Shown in pieces: positions 1-9,395 of a stretch of DNA of 64,000 nt. The stretch lies in the NCBI GenBank assembly GCA_017449065.1, contig JAFSKF010000028.1, forward strand, positions 1 through 64,000, written 5' to 3'. The translations under genes and the position numbers were made by a program. Below the pieces are notes generated by a model, which worked only from the letters and a program-made list of their open reading frames with translations, was not told the origin of the DNA and did no database searches. The DNA is from Bacteroidales bacterium. GTDB taxonomy: Bacteria; Bacteroidota; Bacteroidia; Bacteroidales; UBA3663. The first letter of the stretch is position 1; each line of letters begins with the position of its first letter.

Positions 1-202
1 AATGTATAGTAAGATAGAGCGTGGTGAGCGTAAGGCAAAACGCAGCCAGATACCCATCATGGCAAAACTCTTCGAGATAGACGAGAAAGAACTGCTGACC
101 ATCTGGCTCGCAGACAAGGTTCTTGACACCGTCGAAAACGAGGACGAGATAAAGAGCGATGCCATCATCTATGCACAGAATGAGATCAATGCAGAATTAT
201 AA
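1..202 (+). CDS. XRE-family helix-turn-helix regulator, 3' end only
   Basis: The gene enters from the left edge, so its N-terminus is missing. The visible 66 residues open with SKIERGERKAKR, which is the typical end of the recognition helix and wing of an XRE/Cro-type HTH domain, followed by the conserved segment IPIMAKLFEIDEKELLTIWLADKV. Related Bacteroidetes proteins are small DNA-binding regulators, often lying beside DNA methyltransferase genes. No methyltransferase follows here; the next gene is a glycosidase 240 bp on. The in-frame ATG at position 2 is an internal codon and not a start. The family is fairly sure; the regulatory target is unknown. Confidence 0.75.
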   Translation, partial: MYSKIERGERKAKRSQIPIMAKLFEIDEKELLTIWLADKVLDTVENEDEIKSDAIIYAQNEINAEL

Positions 203-407
203 CTGTTTTGTGCAAATAACAGTGTTAATAAACCTTTAGGCACCTTAAAATTCGAAACAAATGGAAAAGAATTGCGCTAAATTGCACAAAACAACGAATC
301 GAAACGTTTTGTGAGCTTATCGGATTGCATTTCTTTGGTAATTCTGTTTTTCCTGCTTATTCAACAATTTATTAACTCTCTGAACGCTGAGATTCCGGAA
401 TTTTTAT

Positions 408-415
408 TATATTTG
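408..415 (+). promoter_or_regulatory. Putative -7 element (TAnnTTTG) of the glycosidase gene
   Basis: TATATTTG matches the Bacteroidetes -7 consensus TAnnTTTG and lies about 30 bp before the ATG at 446. No clear TTG/TTTG -33 element is visible at the usual spacing, so the call rests on the -7 box and its position. Confidence 0.5.
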
Positions 416-445
416 CAGCGAAAAACTTTACTTGTCAAGCAAATC

Positions 446-1948
446 ATGAAAAAAACAACTATTATGTTGCTAAGTCTGACCGTCAGTTTGAATCTGACGG
501 CTCAGACTTTTGTTCATTACACTACCACAGAAGGGAGTGAATGGCAGCAAGAGAAGACTTCTCTCAGTAGCAAAGCTACCGCAGAGCCCGTATTAACCAT
601 TACCGGACAGGAACAGGGGCGTGAATTTAAGGCCTGGGGAACCTGTTTCAACGAACTGGACCTCGACGCCTTAGAACTTTTGAAGCCCGATGAGCAGGAA
701 GAGGTGATGCGTCGCCTGTTTGCACCCGATGGTGATTTGAAGTTCACCCGTGGACGTCTGACCATGAACGCTAACGACTACAGTCGCGCCTGGTATTCGT
801 GTGATACGGTGGCTGGCGATTTTGCCTTAAAGTATTTCAACATCGAGCACGACAAACAGAATGTTATCCGCCTGATACGTAAAGCACAGAAATATCAGCC
901 GGAGATGACTTTCTGGATGTCTCCTTGGAGTCCTCCGGCTTGGATGAAGATCAATCAGGATTACCCTGTGTGCAGTTCTCAGTGGAACAACCAACCGAAA
1001 GAAATGGACTACCTGCTCTTCGATGACGGAGGGATTCCTGACCCAACGGAAATGCAGTTTGTCGATGGTCAGCGCGGAAGACTCTTTCCCAAGCGACTGG
1101 CTTCCCAGAATTATTTTATTCAAGACTCTCGCTATTTGCAGGCCTACGCTGATATGTTCTGCAAATTCATCGATCTCTATGCCGCAGAAAACATTCCTAT
1201 TAACATGGTGATGTACCAGAATGAGGCTTATTCCTATACAGCATATCCGGGTTGTGCATGGACAGCAGAGGGTACATTGCGCTTCAACCGTGATTATCTG
1301 ATACCTACCCTACAGAAGAAGCATCCGGAAGTGGAAGTCAACATCGGGACTCTGAACACGAACCGCCTGAACTATGTCGAGCATTTCATTGACGGACTGA
1401 AAGACCAGGTGAAAGCAATCGGATTGCAGTGGGAAGGCCGCCAGATTATCGATTCCCTGCGACTGCGTTATCCCCGTTTGCGCTTCATTTCATCGGAAAG
1501 CGAGTGCGGCAACGGACAGATGAACTGGCGAGCCGGTGAACATACTTTCTATCTTTTGGCTGATTATATCGGCAAAGGCTGTGACGAATATTACATCTGG
1601 AATTTTATCCTGTGCGATCAGGGTCGAAGCGCATGGGGATGGAAGCAGAATGCTTTAATCCAAGTGAAATCTGCTAATCTGTCACATCGCTACACGCCGG
1701 AGTTCTTTGCCGTGAAGCACTTCTCGCATTTCGTGGAACCCGGTAGCCGTATGCAGGGTTATGTGAGTCGCGAGCAGACAGGAGGCGTTCCTCTCATTGT
1801 CTTCCAGCGCACTAACGGAAAATATGTGGTGATTGCCGGCAATCAGACCGACGAACAGAAATCGGTAACTGTCCGCATTGGAAAGAAGTATCTGAATATG
1901 TCGCTCCAGCCACATTCGTTCAATACTTATGTTAACAATCTCAAGTAA
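446..1948 (+). CDS. GH30-family glycoside hydrolase (glucosylceramidase-like), exported
   Basis: The 500-residue product has a signal peptide (MKKTTIMLLSLTVSLNLTAQ) and the (beta/alpha)8 fold signatures of glycoside hydrolase family 30. These include KFTRGRLTMNANDYS near residue 100, WMSPWSPPAWMK near 155, the acid/base Glu in MYQNEAYSY (about residue 260) and the nucleophile Glu in SSESECGNG (about residue 351). The family holds beta-glucosidases, beta-1,6-glucanases and endo-xylanases; the exact substrate cannot be read here. An open frame extends upstream to a GTG at 311, but the ATG at 446 directly precedes the signal peptide and is preferred. It is the first gene of a same-strand glycosidase block, so it probably acts in the periplasm or on the surface during plant or host glycan breakdown. 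Confidence 0.9.
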   Translation: MKKTTIMLLSLTVSLNLTAQTFVHYTTTEGSEWQQEKTSLSSKATAEPVLTITGQEQGREFKAWGTCFNELDLDALELLKPDEQEEVMRRLFAPDGDLKFTRGRLTMNANDYSRAWYSCDTVAGDFALKYFNIEHDKQNVIRLIRKAQKYQPEMTFWMSPWSPPAWMKINQDYPVCSSQWNNQPKEMDYLLFDDGGIPDPTEMQFVDGQRGRLFPKRLASQNYFIQDSRYLQAYADMFCKFIDLYAAENIPINMVMYQNEAYSYTAYPGCAWTAEGTLRFNRDYLIPTLQKKHPEVEVNIGTLNTNRLNYVEHFIDGLKDQVKAIGLQWEGRQIIDSLRLRYPRLRFISSESECGNGQMNWRAGEHTFYLLADYIGKGCDEYYIWNFILCDQGRSAWGWKQNALIQVKSANLSHRYTPEFFAVKHFSHFVEPGSRMQGYVSREQTGGVPLIVFQRTNGKYVVIAGNQTDEQKSVTVRIGKKYLNMSLQPHSFNTYVNNLK

Positions 1949-2009
1949 TATACTAAATCGGCATTTTATACGTTATATTTACAAGATCAATTCTATCAAT
2001 AGTGCTGCT

Positions 2010-2649
2010 ATGAACCGACAGTTTGTTATCTTCATACTGACTTGCCTGACTGCATTTGGCTGTATTGCTCAGGACAAAGTTTACACCTTGGGAGACTGGA
2101 AAGGTCTGAAGGCTGATACGCTATTGCAACTGAATGTGAGTGAGTATAAACTGGATTACAACCACCCGTTGCCGTATGCTGACATGCAGAAGGAGTGGCA
2201 GGTGAAATCCAAGCTGCCGCCTTTGACACCAGCATGGGCATTGGGCGTGAAACCCATCCTTTGGCTGACAAGCAATGTGAACATGACCTCAGACGGAACA
2301 CCCCAAAATAAGTGCGGCGACTTCGGTGGCGACTGGAAAGGCTTGAAACTACAGATTGACAACATCTATCATTCCGATGACTATAAACAATGATATCACG
2401 GGGTTGGGCGATGCCTCCATGAAAGGCAAACGTGTATTTGTCATCTATCCTGACGGCAAATCATCGCGACTGTTCCACCTGCCTTTAGGCGAAGGCACAG
2501 ACTATTTTGACTGTGAGGTGAGTTGTGATGCAAATGAAAAGCACATTACCTTGACATCGGAAAAATCAGCTCAATGGGTATTTATAGTTAAAGGAGAACA
2601 GACAACACGCCTGGCAGCTAAAGGGAAAAGCGTTAAACTGAAATATTAA
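2010..2649 (+). pseudogene. Broken exported protein, N- and C-terminal pieces in different frames
   Basis: The first piece (2010-2393) has a signal peptide (MNRQFVIFILTCLTAFGCIAQ) and then YTLGDWKGLKADTLLQ and an Asn/Asp/Gly-rich stretch ending in NIYHSDDYKQ and a stop. A second piece in another frame overlaps it from about 2380 to 2649. It reads DITGLGDASMKGKRVFVIYPDG and ends KSVKLKY, like the C-terminal beta-sandwich of an exported enzyme. Both pieces have coding character and sit tightly between GH30 and GH43 genes. I infer one gene broken by a frameshift, possibly with an internal deletion, since the two pieces total only about 210 residues. I do not recognise the family. Two separate small proteins are possible but less likely, because the second piece lacks its own ribosome binding site and ATG. 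Confidence 0.55.
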
Positions 2650-2673
2650 CAGATAAAACAATACGATAGGACA

Positions 2674-5535
2674 ATGAAGAAGATTCTGGCTTTGGCATTG
2701 ATGCTCTGCCTGACACTTGGGATGCAGGCAGCAAAGAAACAGACCGTAAAAGGACCCCAGTACGCAGGCTATCTGTTCGCTTACTTTGAGGGCGGCGGAG
2801 ACAAGAACCTGCAGGAACAGCTGCGTTTCGCCGTAAGCGAGGATGCACGCAACTGGTATGCTCTGAACGACAACCGTCCGATTGTTGCCAGCGACAGCAT
2901 TTCGGAGAGCGGTGGCATTCGCGATCCGCACATCCTGCGTGGCGAGGACGGCTACTACATCGTGGCAACCGACATGATGGTGGCGAAGAACGGCTGGAAG
3001 GAGAACCCTGGCATCGTGCTCATGAAGTCGGAAGATCTGGTCAACTGGACACATGCGAAGATTAATCTGGGCAAGGACTGGCCCAACTTCAGCGATGCCT
3101 ACTGGGTATGGGCACCACAGACCATCTATGACCGCAAAGCAAAGAAGTACATGATCTACTTCACTTTGCAGCGTACGAACGACAATCGCAAGAGTCTGAT
3201 TACCTACTATGCATACGCCAACAAGGACTTTACGGCTTTTGAGAGTGAACCGAAGCCGTTGTTCGCGGCGAAGTATGGCTCCATCGACAACGACATCATC
3301 TACAAGGATGGTACCTACCACTTGTTCTACAAAGGCAACACAAAAGACGAGAACGGCAAGGAGGTAAAAAACGGCATCCAGCAAGCTACGTCGAAGAAGT
3401 TGTTGGGTCCGTGGAAGGAGGATTTCAAGTATCTGGATGCATACGCAGGTACTCGTACCCATGTGGAAGGTTCGAGCGTGTTCCCCTTGCATGACGGCAG
3501 TGGACAGTGGATTCTGATGTATGACCTTTATAGCAGCGGCCGCTATGAATATCAGACGTCAACCGACCTGGTGAACTTCTGCGAGAAACCGCTGTCGTTC
3601 CGCAAGAACTTCTTCCCCCGTCACGGTTCGGTGATTTCGGTTACGAAGGAAGAACTGGAGCGTGTTCAGCAAAAGTGGGGATGGGTGCTGACCCATGAGT
3701 TTGAGAGCATGGGTAACCCCATCATTCGCGACAAGCATACGGCAGATCCTGCCGTTTGGGTTGAGAATGACACCTTGTGGCTCTTTGCCGGTCACGATGC
3801 ACAGGGCAATCAGAAAGGTTACGTCATGAAGGACTGGCTGCTCTATTCGACCACCGATATGAAGCATTGGACGGAGCATCCCTCGCCCCTGCACATTGAC
3901 GACTTTGCCTGGGCGAAGAGCAAACAGGCCTATGCTGGACACGTTGCCAAGCGAAACGGAAAGTACTATTGGTATGTTTCGACCAACTGGTGCGGCATCG
4001 GAGTGGCTGTGAGCGATAAGATCACGGGACCTTATAAGGATGCCTTAGGCAAGCCGTTGCTCACGAACGATGATTGTTTTGCCTCGAAGCACAGTTGGGC
4101 TTGCATCGATCCTGCCATCTTCATTGATGACGATGGAACACCATACATCTTTTGGGGCAACCGGGAGTGCTATTATGCCAAGCTGAAGGATAACATGATT
4201 GAGATTGATGGCGAAGTGCACCAGATTGATGTGCCTCGTTTTACGGAGGCTTCGTGGATGCACAAATATAACGGGAAGTATTACTTGACCTATGCTTCCG
4301 AATGGCCTGAAAAAATAGCCTATGCTGTAGCCGACAAGATCGAAGGTCCTTATACTCCGATGGGCATTATCAGCGAGATAGCAGGTAATTCGAATACGAC
4401 CCATCCTGCCATCGTGAAATTCCGCGACCAGTGGATCTTCTTCTCGCACAATGGAGGTTTGCCCGACGGAACCGGTTACAGCCGCAGCATCATTGCTGAG
4501 CCTATGTATTATAATGCTGACGGTTCTATCCGTCCGATTCCGCCCACTGCTGAGGGAGTGAGCGAAATGCCGCAGATGGGAGCCTATGTAATGGTTTACC
4601 ATAAGGATGCCGATCATAGTTTGCACATGGCTTTGAGCAGGGACGGCTATTCGTGGAAAGCGCTTAATGCCGACAGGCCGGTAGTGAGTGGTGACAGTAT
4701 CGCACAGCAGCATGGCATTCGCGATCCGCACATCTATCGCGGGCCCGATGGTACCTATTATGTGGCGGCTACCGATTTGCATATATTCGGACAGCGAGAA
4801 GGTTTTCGCGACACGGAGTGGGAACGTGACGGACGTGAGTTCGGATGGGGCAATAACCGCGGATTGGTACTGATGAAGTCGAAGGACTTGATTCACTGGA
4901 CACATACAGTTTTCCGCATTGATGAAGCTTTTCCGGAACACTTCGGACAATTGGGTTGTGCCTGGGCTCCCGAAACCATTTGGGATCCGGAGGAAGGCAG
5001 ACTGATGGTTTACTTTACCATTCGTCCGACAGGGAAAGGAAAGACCAAGCTCTATTACGCCTATGCCAACGACGACTTTACGCAACTGGTTACCGAGCCA
5101 CAGCTGCTTTTTGAGTATCCGGATGAGAAAGTTCAGATTCTCGATGCCGATATCATTCCTATGCCCGATGGGCGTTACTGTATGACCTACTGTTCGCAGG
5201 AGGGACCTGCCGGCATAAAGATGGCAATCAGCAATCATATCAATCGCGGCTATGTTTATCAGGCACCGCAAATCGATTTCGAGAAAGGTTCGTGCGAAGC
5301 TCCTACCATGTATAAGATCATCGGTCAGGACAAGTGGCTGCTGATGTACGATATTTTCAGCATCAAGCCCCATAACTTCGGTTTTGCTGAAACTACCGAC
5401 TTTGTGCATTTCCATCACTTGGGACGTTTTGGCGAAGGTGCCACTCAGCGGGAAGGTTTCTCGGAACAGAAACATGGTGCCGTTATTCAGATTACAACCG
5501 AAGAGGCTGATCGATTGGAAAACTATTGGAAATAA
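2674..5535 (+). CDS. Exported protein with three tandem GH43-like beta-propeller domains
   Basis: The 953-residue protein has a signal peptide (MKKILALALMLCLTLGMQA). Three GH43-like five-bladed propellers follow: about 25-335, 345-630 and 640-950. Each keeps the Asp/Asp/Glu pattern of the clan: D84, D205 or D207 and E265 in the first; D358 (HTADPAV), D479 (ACIDPAI) and E525 (RFTEASW) in the second; D684, D824 or D826 and E875 in the third. Domains 1 and 3 resemble each other (GGIRDPHILR versus HGIRDPHIYR; VWAPQT versus CAWAPET) and differ from domain 2, which looks like a classical GH43 xylosidase/arabinofuranosidase. A role in removing arabinose or xylose side chains is inferred from family and neighbours. 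The start is an ATG 24 bp after the broken gene. Confidence 0.85.
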   Translation: MKKILALALMLCLTLGMQAAKKQTVKGPQYAGYLFAYFEGGGDKNLQEQLRFAVSEDARNWYALNDNRPIVASDSISESGGIRDPHILRGEDGYYIVATDMMVAKNGWKENPGIVLMKSEDLVNWTHAKINLGKDWPNFSDAYWVWAPQTIYDRKAKKYMIYFTLQRTNDNRKSLITYYAYANKDFTAFESEPKPLFAAKYGSIDNDIIYKDGTYHLFYKGNTKDENGKEVKNGIQQATSKKLLGPWKEDFKYLDAYAGTRTHVEGSSVFPLHDGSGQWILMYDLYSSGRYEYQTSTDLVNFCEKPLSFRKNFFPRHGSVISVTKEELERVQQKWGWVLTHEFESMGNPIIRDKHTADPAVWVENDTLWLFAGHDAQGNQKGYVMKDWLLYSTTDMKHWTEHPSPLHIDDFAWAKSKQAYAGHVAKRNGKYYWYVSTNWCGIGVAVSDKITGPYKDALGKPLLTNDDCFASKHSWACIDPAIFIDDDGTPYIFWGNRECYYAKLKDNMIEIDGEVHQIDVPRFTEASWMHKYNGKYYLTYASEWPEKIAYAVADKIEGPYTPMGIISEIAGNSNTTHPAIVKFRDQWIFFSHNGGLPDGTGYSRSIIAEPMYYNADGSIRPIPPTAEGVSEMPQMGAYVMVYHKDADHSLHMALSRDGYSWKALNADRPVVSGDSIAQQHGIRDPHIYRGPDGTYYVAATDLHIFGQREGFRDTEWERDGREFGWGNNRGLVLMKSKDLIHWTHTVFRIDEAFPEHFGQLGCAWAPETIWDPEEGRLMVYFTIRPTGKGKTKLYYAYANDDFTQLVTEPQLLFEYPDEKVQILDADIIPMPDGRYCMTYCSQEGPAGIKMAISNHINRGYVYQAPQIDFEKGSCEAPTMYKIIGQDKWLLMYDIFSIKPHNFGFAETTDFVHFHHLGRFGEGATQREGFSEQKHGAVIQITTEEADRLENYWK

Positions 5536-5540
5536 TCAAC

Positions 5541-8024
5541 ATGAAAAAAACAAACAGTTGGGCGAAAACTATCGCTTTTGTTTGGGCGTTTATGGGTGCG
5601 TTGACGCTCCAGGCCCAGAAATCGGAAGTTACTGTTGCAACTTCCGACCAGAAAGTATCGGTACAGTTCTATGCACCGGAAATTGTGCGCGTGGTGAAAC
5701 AACCGGTAAATGCGGGAAAGTTGGAGAAACAGAGTTTTTCCGTAATCCTGACACCGGACAAGAAACTGGCGAAACAAATCACCCTGAATGAAGGAGAAAA
5801 GTCGGTGGTATTGTTTTCCGGCAAGATGCAGGTGAGCATCGACAAGCAAAGCGGACAACTGACTTTCTCCAAAACGAACGGAATGGTGCTGCTCCAAGAA
5901 AAGGGCACTTCGATGAAGTTGCGCGAAGGAGATGCCGATGCCGGCAAACTGCGCGTAGGGCAGACCTGGATCTTGGATAGCAACGAGGCTGTTTTTGGTT
6001 TGGGTCAATTGCGCGACACGGCGATGGTCTGGCGTAACCAAGACAAGGAACTCTGGAATAATAATACCTACATAGCCATTCCTTACATTACGTCCGAAAA
6101 GGGCTATGGACTGTATTGGGACAATGCCGGACGCAGCCATTACACCGATAATACGAACGGGATGACCTTTACTTCGGAAGTGGCAGAGGCTGTGGATTAC
6201 TATTTCATGTTTAGCGACGGTACGCAGGACGGTGTGATTGCTGCCATCCGTCAGCTGACGGGTCAGGCAACGATGTTCCCGCTTTGGACAATGGGGCATT
6301 GGCAATGCCGCGAACGCTACAAGACCAGCGACGAACTCTGTGAGGTGCTCGATCGTTACCGCGAACTCCGCATTCCGTTGGATGGCATCGTGCAGGATTG
6401 GCAGTACTGGGGCTGCGACTCGAACTGGAATGCCATGCGTTTCGAGAATCCCTATTATATTAATAAGGTGGGTGATCCTCAGTGGGCCAAATATCTGCCT
6501 AAAGATTTGCAGAAGCTGGCAGACGAATATGTGAAGACAGGCAAGCAGCCGCGTATCAAGAGTCCGGAGGAAATGGCAGAATACGTGCACAAGAACCATG
6601 CACACCTGATGATCAGCATCTGGGCGAACTTCGGTCCTTGGACGGAACCCTATGCCAAGATGAAAGAAATCGATGCCTTGCTACCATTCGAGACTTGGCC
6701 CCGAAACAATGGTGTGCGTCCTTACGATCCGTTTAATCCGAAGGCGCGCGATATTTACTGGCAGCAGTTGATGAATCTCTACAAAATCGGTTTCGATGCG
6801 TGGTGGACCGATTCGACGGAACCTGATCATTTCGAGAAACCGGGCGATGAGGATTATAGAACGTATGCCGGCACTTGGCGAAGCGTGAAGAATGCGTTTC
6901 CGCTCATGACCAACCGGGGTATCTACGAGCACCAGCGTGCCACGAAAGGAAATACCAAACGGTCGGTGCAGATGACGCGTAGCGGTGCGTTCGGTTTGCA
7001 GCATTATGGTACGTTCTCGTGGAGCGGCGATGTGCGCGCTTCTTGGGCAGAAATGAAGAATCAGATTCCTTCCGGCTTGAACTACACTCTTTGCGGCATC
7101 CCGTTCTGGAATACCGACTTGGGCGGATTCTTCTATAGGGACTTTAAGCAAGACCCGAAGGATCCTGCTGTCCAGGAATTGCAGACACGTTGGATGCAGT
7201 GGGGCACTTTCATGCCGTTGATGCGTAACCATTGTTCTTCACCGATGGTGAGCGAACTCTACCAGTTCGGAAAGGAGGGCGATTGGGCTTATGATGCCAT
7301 GAAGCGTTACATAGAACTGCGTTACCGTCTGTTGCCTTACATCTATTCTATGGCTGGCGATGTGGTGCAGCGTAGCGGCTCGATGATGCGTCCGTTGATC
7401 ATGGATTTTGCCCATGATAGTCGCGCTATTCGTCTCAATGACGAGTATTTGTTCGGGCGTTCTCTTTTGGTAAAGCCAGTCACGGATCCTCTTTATACTT
7501 GGAAAGACGGCAAGAAGCAGGGGCATCTCATCTATCCGGATCCTCGTCAGGGTGCCGCTCCGGTCAGCGTCTATCTGCCACAGGGCTGCGACTGGTACGA
7601 TTTCTTTACGGGTGAGCGCGTGAAAGGCGGACAGACACTTCAGCGTCCTTGCAGCATCGACGAGATGCCGGTCTATGTGCGTGCCGGCAGCATCGTGCCT
7701 TTCGGTCCGTTTGTACAATATAGTGACGAAAAGCTTTGGGACGATTTGGAAATCCGCATTTATCCGGGTGCCGACGGTACTTTCACTCTCTACGAAGATG
7801 AAGGCGACAATTATAACTACGAGCGTGGTCAGTTCAGCGAAATTACTTTTACCTGGAACGATGCAGATCGCATGCTCACAATCGGTAGTCGCCAAGGAAA
7901 ATTCAAGGGCATGCTCCAGCAACGCCGCTTTAACATCGTGATAGGCGCCAAGGGAGATGCTGTGCCTGCAAAGTTCGACAAAACTGTCGAATACAACGGA
8001 CAGGAAGTCACTATCAAACTTTAA
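5541..8024 (+). CDS. GH31-family alpha-xylosidase/alpha-glucosidase
   Basis: The 827-residue product has a signal peptide ending near LTLQAQ, an N-terminal beta-sandwich, and a GH31 TIM barrel from about residue 240. The catalytic nucleophile Asp is in WWTDSTEPDHF (about residue 424) and the acid/base Asp in FSWSGDVRASW (about 497). A C-terminal DUF5110-type sheet follows (PGADGTFTLYEDEGDNYNYE). GH31 enzymes release alpha-linked xylose or glucose from the non-reducing end, for example from xyloglucan oligosaccharides. The start chosen is the ATG five bases after the GH43 stop; an upstream in-frame ATG at 5526 would overlap that gene and break the signal peptide. The spacing makes it co-transcribed with the triple-GH43 gene. 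Substrate is not certain. Confidence 0.92.
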   Translation: MKKTNSWAKTIAFVWAFMGALTLQAQKSEVTVATSDQKVSVQFYAPEIVRVVKQPVNAGKLEKQSFSVILTPDKKLAKQITLNEGEKSVVLFSGKMQVSIDKQSGQLTFSKTNGMVLLQEKGTSMKLREGDADAGKLRVGQTWILDSNEAVFGLGQLRDTAMVWRNQDKELWNNNTYIAIPYITSEKGYGLYWDNAGRSHYTDNTNGMTFTSEVAEAVDYYFMFSDGTQDGVIAAIRQLTGQATMFPLWTMGHWQCRERYKTSDELCEVLDRYRELRIPLDGIVQDWQYWGCDSNWNAMRFENPYYINKVGDPQWAKYLPKDLQKLADEYVKTGKQPRIKSPEEMAEYVHKNHAHLMISIWANFGPWTEPYAKMKEIDALLPFETWPRNNGVRPYDPFNPKARDIYWQQLMNLYKIGFDAWWTDSTEPDHFEKPGDEDYRTYAGTWRSVKNAFPLMTNRGIYEHQRATKGNTKRSVQMTRSGAFGLQHYGTFSWSGDVRASWAEMKNQIPSGLNYTLCGIPFWNTDLGGFFYRDFKQDPKDPAVQELQTRWMQWGTFMPLMRNHCSSPMVSELYQFGKEGDWAYDAMKRYIELRYRLLPYIYSMAGDVVQRSGSMMRPLIMDFAHDSRAIRLNDEYLFGRSLLVKPVTDPLYTWKDGKKQGHLIYPDPRQGAAPVSVYLPQGCDWYDFFTGERVKGGQTLQRPCSIDEMPVYVRAGSIVPFGPFVQYSDEKLWDDLEIRIYPGADGTFTLYEDEGDNYNYERGQFSEITFTWNDADRMLTIGSRQGKFKGMLQQRRFNIVIGAKGDAVPAKFDKTVEYNGQEVTIKL

Positions 8025-8047
8025 GAATCATAGAAATATATATAGAA

Positions 8048-8089
8048 AGCGGGAATCCGTGCCGATATTCACGGCTTCGGATTCCCGCT
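8048..8089. terminator. Hairpin between convergent genes (GH31 end / DUF1232 end)
   Basis: AGCGGGAATCCG at 8048-8059 pairs perfectly with CGGATTCCCGCT at 8078-8089, with further pairing (GCCG/CGGC) inside. It lies 24 bp after the GH31 stop and before the convergent DUF1232 gene, so it probably serves both as a terminator. Confidence 0.7.
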
Positions 8090-8110
8090 CTGTTTGCATA
8101 TTAAGGCCTA

Positions 8111-8512
8111 TTATACCAGATGATCAATTTCCTTTTCGTTGTATTCGCCAAACCAGTCGTGCAGTTTCAGTTTGGCTTGATCCTTGATTTCAGGAGTAAT
8201 ATTGGCGCTAACAGCCTTAACGCAGGCAATGAAAGCGGCCAAATCGTCGGAATAGCCTAAGGGAAGGGCATCTGGAATCAGATCGAGAGGAAGAATGAAA
8301 TAACCCAAAGCACCGTAGATAATAGCCTTGTGTTTGAGAGGTGTGGTATCTGAAGATGCCGTATAATAGAGTAATAGAGCCAGATAGATGACTTTAATTC
8401 CTGCCGATTTGGCAACGTGTTTCACTTTATCCCACAATCCTTCTTCCGAATAGTTCTTTTGACTATCCAGAATCTGTCGGTTGGTCGGCAGATTTTTATT
8501 TTCCTCTTCCAT
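8111..8512 (-). CDS. YkvA-like DUF1232 small membrane protein
   Basis: The 133-residue protein carries the DUF1232 core KAIIYGALGYFILPLDLIPDALPLGYSDDLAAF at about residues 84-116. The flanking hydrophobic segments (VIYLALLLYYTAS, IIYGALGYFILPLDLIP) suggest one or two membrane passes. The family is widespread and its function is unknown. The start is the ATG whose codon is at 8510-8512. Its promoter region is shared with the divergent peptidase gene at 8720. Confidence 0.85.
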   Translation of the reverse strand: MEEENKNLPTNRQILDSQKNYSEEGLWDKVKHVAKSAGIKVIYLALLLYYTASSDTTPLKHKAIIYGALGYFILPLDLIPDALPLGYSDDLAAFIACVKAVSANITPEIKDQAKLKLHDWFGEYNEKEIDHLV

Positions 8513-8623
8513 CGTGTTAACCGGTTTAAGATATTATCGGTGCAAATATAGGTGAAATCGTTGAATTGACCAAATTTTTCCACCGTAAATCGGCAATAAA
8601 AATAAATTTTTTGTACAAAATAC

Positions 8624-8653
8624 TTGGCGTTTAAAAATAACTTCGTATATTTG
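8624..8653 (+). promoter_or_regulatory. Bacteroidetes-type promoter before the M15 peptidase
   Basis: TTG at 8624-8626, a 19-bp spacer, then TATATTTG at 8646-8653: a near-perfect match to the TTTG-N19-21-TAnnTTTG consensus, 67 bp before the ATG at 8720. Confidence 0.75.
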
Positions 8654-8719
8654 CACCCCCGTGAAATTACCACAGAAACGAATAATGTTTGAAAAAAATC
8701 CGTTGTTCACGCATAAACT

Positions 8720-9382
8720 ATGACTATACGTGTACTATACAATTATTGGCTGGTAAGGTTTGGAATTAGGAAACTGCTGCCCAAAGAGATCATTCACCGT
8801 ATTCAGGTTCGTGAATGCGGTGAAATGATGGTGCCACTCAGTTCTGCCCTCATTCTGACAAACAAAGACGTGATATTGACGGGCAGGGAGAGTGTAGTAC
8901 GGAAACTGGAGGCAGTGGCCGGATTTCTTTCAGCGCATGGTCTGCGTTTGTACGTATGGGAATTGTATCGGACTCCGGAAGAGCAGCAAAGAAGGAAAGA
9001 CGAACGGTGTCGGACCATCATCGGGCAACATCCGGATTACAGCGACGAAGAGGTTGCAACCCTGCTTGGCAAGCAAATTGCCAATGTGGGCGGAGGACAC
9101 CAGACCGGTGGTGCAGTCGATTTGACGCTTTGCGATGCCCAAGGGAACCTTCTTGATATGGGCTGTGCCTATCAGGAGCATAACCGGCTGACAGCCACCG
9201 ATAGTCCTCTATTGACCCGGGAACAACGCCACCGCAGGAAATTGCTGAAACAGGCGATGTCGCAACAAGGTTTCGTGAACTATCCTGCTGAATGGTGGCA
9301 TTATTCTTTCGGTGACAAAATGTGGGCGGCATATTCCCATCAGCGAGTTGCTATCTATGGAGAAGTGAATCAACTTAAATAA
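8720..9382 (+). CDS. M15D (VanX-like) D-alanyl-D-alanine dipeptidase
   Basis: The 220-residue protein has the VanX/DdpX zinc site: GGHQTGGAVDLTL supplies H127 and D134, and EWWHYSFGD supplies E191 and H194, following the SxHxxGxAxD and ExWH patterns of family M15D. The enzyme hydrolyses D-Ala-D-Ala; in bacteria without van clusters it is usually thought to recycle or scavenge cell-wall dipeptides. No van resistance genes lie nearby, so a resistance role is not suggested. No signal peptide is evident, which points to the cytoplasm. It is followed 13 bp later by an unknown gene, likely in one operon. Confidence 0.85.
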   Translation: MTIRVLYNYWLVRFGIRKLLPKEIIHRIQVRECGEMMVPLSSALILTNKDVILTGRESVVRKLEAVAGFLSAHGLRLYVWELYRTPEEQQRRKDERCRTIIGQHPDYSDEEVATLLGKQIANVGGGHQTGGAVDLTLCDAQGNLLDMGCAYQEHNRLTATDSPLLTREQRHRRKLLKQAMSQQGFVNYPAEWWHYSFGDKMWAAYSHQRVAIYGEVNQLK

Positions 9383-9395
9383 AAAGGAAAAAATT

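Noticed and set aside
2566..3492. 308-codon open frame on the minus strand
   Set aside because: Antisense to the start of the GH43 gene with no family pattern or ribosome binding site.
4045..5475. 476-codon open frame on the minus strand
   Set aside because: It lies wholly antisense to the triple-GH43 gene, which has full domain signatures; the minus frame has no recognisable motif and reflects GC-biased third positions.
8720..9382. Vancomycin-resistance gene vanX
   Set aside because: The zinc-site motifs fit VanX-type dipeptidases, but vanH/vanA ligase genes and regulators are absent, so a housekeeping dipeptidase is the better call.
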